This document shows, one piece after another, positions 62,956 to 64,000 of a stretch of DNA of 64,000 bases (position 1 is the first letter of the stretch; the number at the start of each line of letters is the position of its first letter). This DNA is from an uncultured Burkholderiales bacterium (GTDB lineage Bacteria; Pseudomonadota; Gammaproteobacteria; Burkholderiales; Burkholderiaceae_C). The stretch lies in assembly GCA_903838355.1 (NCBI GenBank), contig CAILYC010000006.1, positions 62,001 to 126,000 of the forward strand, written 5' to 3'. The notes below the pieces were generated by a model. It had not been told where the DNA came from, did no database searches, and saw only the letters and a program-made list of their open reading frames with translations. Made by a program: the position numbers and the translations under genes.

Positions 62956-63795
62956 ATGAAACAGGCTCCACCGCCCTTGCAGGCTTTGGAGCCTGTTTCT
63001 TTTGGGGCACCGCAGTTTCGTTTGGGCGTGGTCTGCGCCCTGCATGAGGAGCTGAGTGGCATTGTGTCTCGCTTGGAGCCCCACGTGAAAGCCTTGGGTG
63101 GGCGAGAGTTTTGGCAAGCCTCCTGGCATGGCGTGCAGGTGGTGGCGGTGCTCAGTCGAATCGGCAAGGTGGCGGCCGCGACCACGGTGAGCACCTTGAT
63201 TCATCACTTTGGCGTCACCCATGTGGTCTTCAGCGGCGTTGCAGGCGCACTGGGGGCTCACGTCAAGGTTGGGGATGTTGTGGTCGCAGACGCATTTGTT
63301 CAGCACGACATGGATGCCTCGCCCCTTTTCCCGCGCTTTGAGGTGCCACTCTATGGACAAACCTTTTTCCCCTGTGACGCTGCCCTCAGCGCTTTGCTCC
63401 TGAGCTCGGCCAAGCGTTGTTTGCCCCAAATAGGACAACATTTACACGAGTCGGGTCTGCTCGAGCAGCTGGGCGTCTCGCACAAAGACTGGGTTGTTCA
63501 CCATGGGCTCATGGCCAGTGGCGACCAATTCATTGGGCAAGATGCCCAGCGCCACGGGATATTGAGCGCCCTCCCCCATGTCTTGGCCGTTGAAATGGAA
63601 GGGGCCGCGGTGGCCCAAGTCTGCCACGATTTTGGCTTGCCCTTTGCTGCGGTTCGCATCATCTCGGACCAGGCCGATGACCAAGCGCACATGGATTTTT
63701 CCCAATTCATTGCACATGTGGCCGCTCCTTATGGGGCCGCAGTGGTTGAAAGTTTGGTGCAGGCCCTCGCAGGAAGCGGCCCAGCAGACGCCTAG
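62956..63795 (+). CDS. mtnN: 5'-methylthioadenosine/S-adenosylhomocysteine nucleosidase
   Basis: A 279-residue hydrolase of the PNP/MTAN fold, longer than E. coli MtnN (232). It starts after a 20-residue lead with FRLGVVCALHEELSGIVSRLE. HVVFSGVAGALGAHVKVGDVVVA follows, and the active-site glutamate is in LAVEMEGAAVAQVC with the catalytic aspartate in RIISDQADD. It removes adenine from MTA, SAH and deoxyadenosine. ATG at 62956 is preferred over an upstream TTG. It may be read through from pntB. A link with the SAM-using methyltransferases here is only general. Confidence 0.9.
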   Translation: MKQAPPPLQALEPVSFGAPQFRLGVVCALHEELSGIVSRLEPHVKALGGREFWQASWHGVQVVAVLSRIGKVAAATTVSTLIHHFGVTHVVFSGVAGALGAHVKVGDVVVADAFVQHDMDASPLFPRFEVPLYGQTFFPCDAALSALLLSSAKRCLPQIGQHLHESGLLEQLGVSHKDWVVHHGLMASGDQFIGQDAQRHGILSALPHVLAVEMEGAAVAQVCHDFGLPFAAVRIISDQADDQAHMDFSQFIAHVAAPYGAAVVESLVQALAGSGPADA

Positions 63796-63840
63796 GCCAA
63801 TGCGGGAGCGCAAAAAACGCAGCGTCCAATGCGAACAGCG

Positions 63841-64000
63841 TTATTTCAACCAGCCCCGTTTTCTGAAGTACCACATCGGCACCAAGGCACTGCACAGCAT
63901 GAGCAGCATGGCATAGGGGTAGCCCCACTCGGTGTGCAGCTCAGGCATGAATTGAAAGTTCATGCCGTAAATGCTGGCGATCAAGGTCGGGGGCAACAAA
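63841..64000 (-). CDS. corA: CorA-family magnesium/cobalt transporter (3' end only)
   Basis: The gene enters from the right edge; only the last 52 codons are visible. They include [20 protein letters not shown], whose GMN signature is the CorA selectivity motif, and then the second membrane helix ([17 protein letters not shown]) and a basic end RKRGWLK. CorA is a pentameric inner-membrane channel for Mg2+. It converges with mtnN. Confidence 0.9.
   Translation of the reverse strand, partial: LLPPTLIASIYGMNFQFMPELHTEWGYPYAMLLMLCSALVPMWYFRKRGWLK

Overview
The window reads as chromosomal DNA of a betaproteobacterium, order Burkholderiales, most likely Comamonadaceae-like. The evidence is the combination of a purE/purC/fba/pyk/pgk block, a recA-recX / sucCD / terC neighbourhood, a three-gene transhydrogenase (pntAA-pntAB-pntB), a DUF3717-DUF1289 fusion, a SET-domain protein and a topoisomerase III ending in a SWIB domain. 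G+C is moderately high and leucine is strongly biased to TTG. No rRNA, tRNA, CRISPR array, insertion sequence, integrase or prophage was recognised. Genus is not determined.

Layout. 1-7.9 kb: purE (partial), a CnoX-type thioredoxin, purC, fba, pyk, a membrane fatty acid desaturase and pgk. 8-11.6 kb: a minus-strand unit def-fmt-azlC-azlD, with smg divergent. 11.7-15.2 kb: yajC-secD-secF with its terminator. 15.5-26.2 kb: mltA, a 52-residue membrane peptide, a nitrilase-family gene, the very large AsmA-like yhdP, glnE and a heptose-phosphate adenylyltransferase. 26.5-35.4 kb: a nine-gene plus-strand accessory run made of an exported glutathione peroxidase, a flavoprotein, DUF1365, a cyclopropane-synthase-type methyltransferase, a chalcone-isomerase-like protein, an MFS/GPH carrier, a DUF3833 lipoprotein, an SDR and an NTF2-like protein. 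Its content matches lipid-modifying operons tied to singlet-oxygen or peroxide stress in other proteobacteria. 35.4-38.8 kb: an orphan tandem AAA+ ATPase and a GST. 38.9-44.5 kb: purB, a DUF3717/DUF1289 protein, a small membrane protein, an M48 protease, moaC and terC. 44.6-50 kb: sucCD, argC, recX and recA with a readable LexA-controlled promoter. 50.1-53.1 kb: a MarR regulator, a response regulator lacking its phospho-acceptor aspartate, a GST and birA. 53.1-56.7 kb: a SET methyltransferase divergent from topB-SWIB. 56.7-64 kb: an orphan CoxL-type molybdenum hydroxylase subunit, a Nudix hydrolase, the transhydrogenase operon, mtnN and the end of corA.

Most genes are housekeeping: purines, glycolysis/Calvin cycle, secretion, peptidoglycan, nitrogen control, TCA cycle, recombination. 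The best candidates for undescribed biology are (i) the SET / topoisomerase III-SWIB pair, which resembles a small chromatin module, (ii) the nine-gene lipid/oxidative-stress run, (iii) the isolated double AAA+ ATPase, and (iv) the aspartate-less response regulator beside recA. Smaller themes are collagen-like G-X-Y tracts built from 9-bp repeats in two envelope proteins, G-rich tracts and mini-repeats in intergenic gaps, and several convergent genes with overlapping 3' ends.

Starts were moved inward from the longest frame where a conserved N-terminus or a Shine-Dalgarno sequence supported it. All family assignments come from reading motifs by eye, without database searches.
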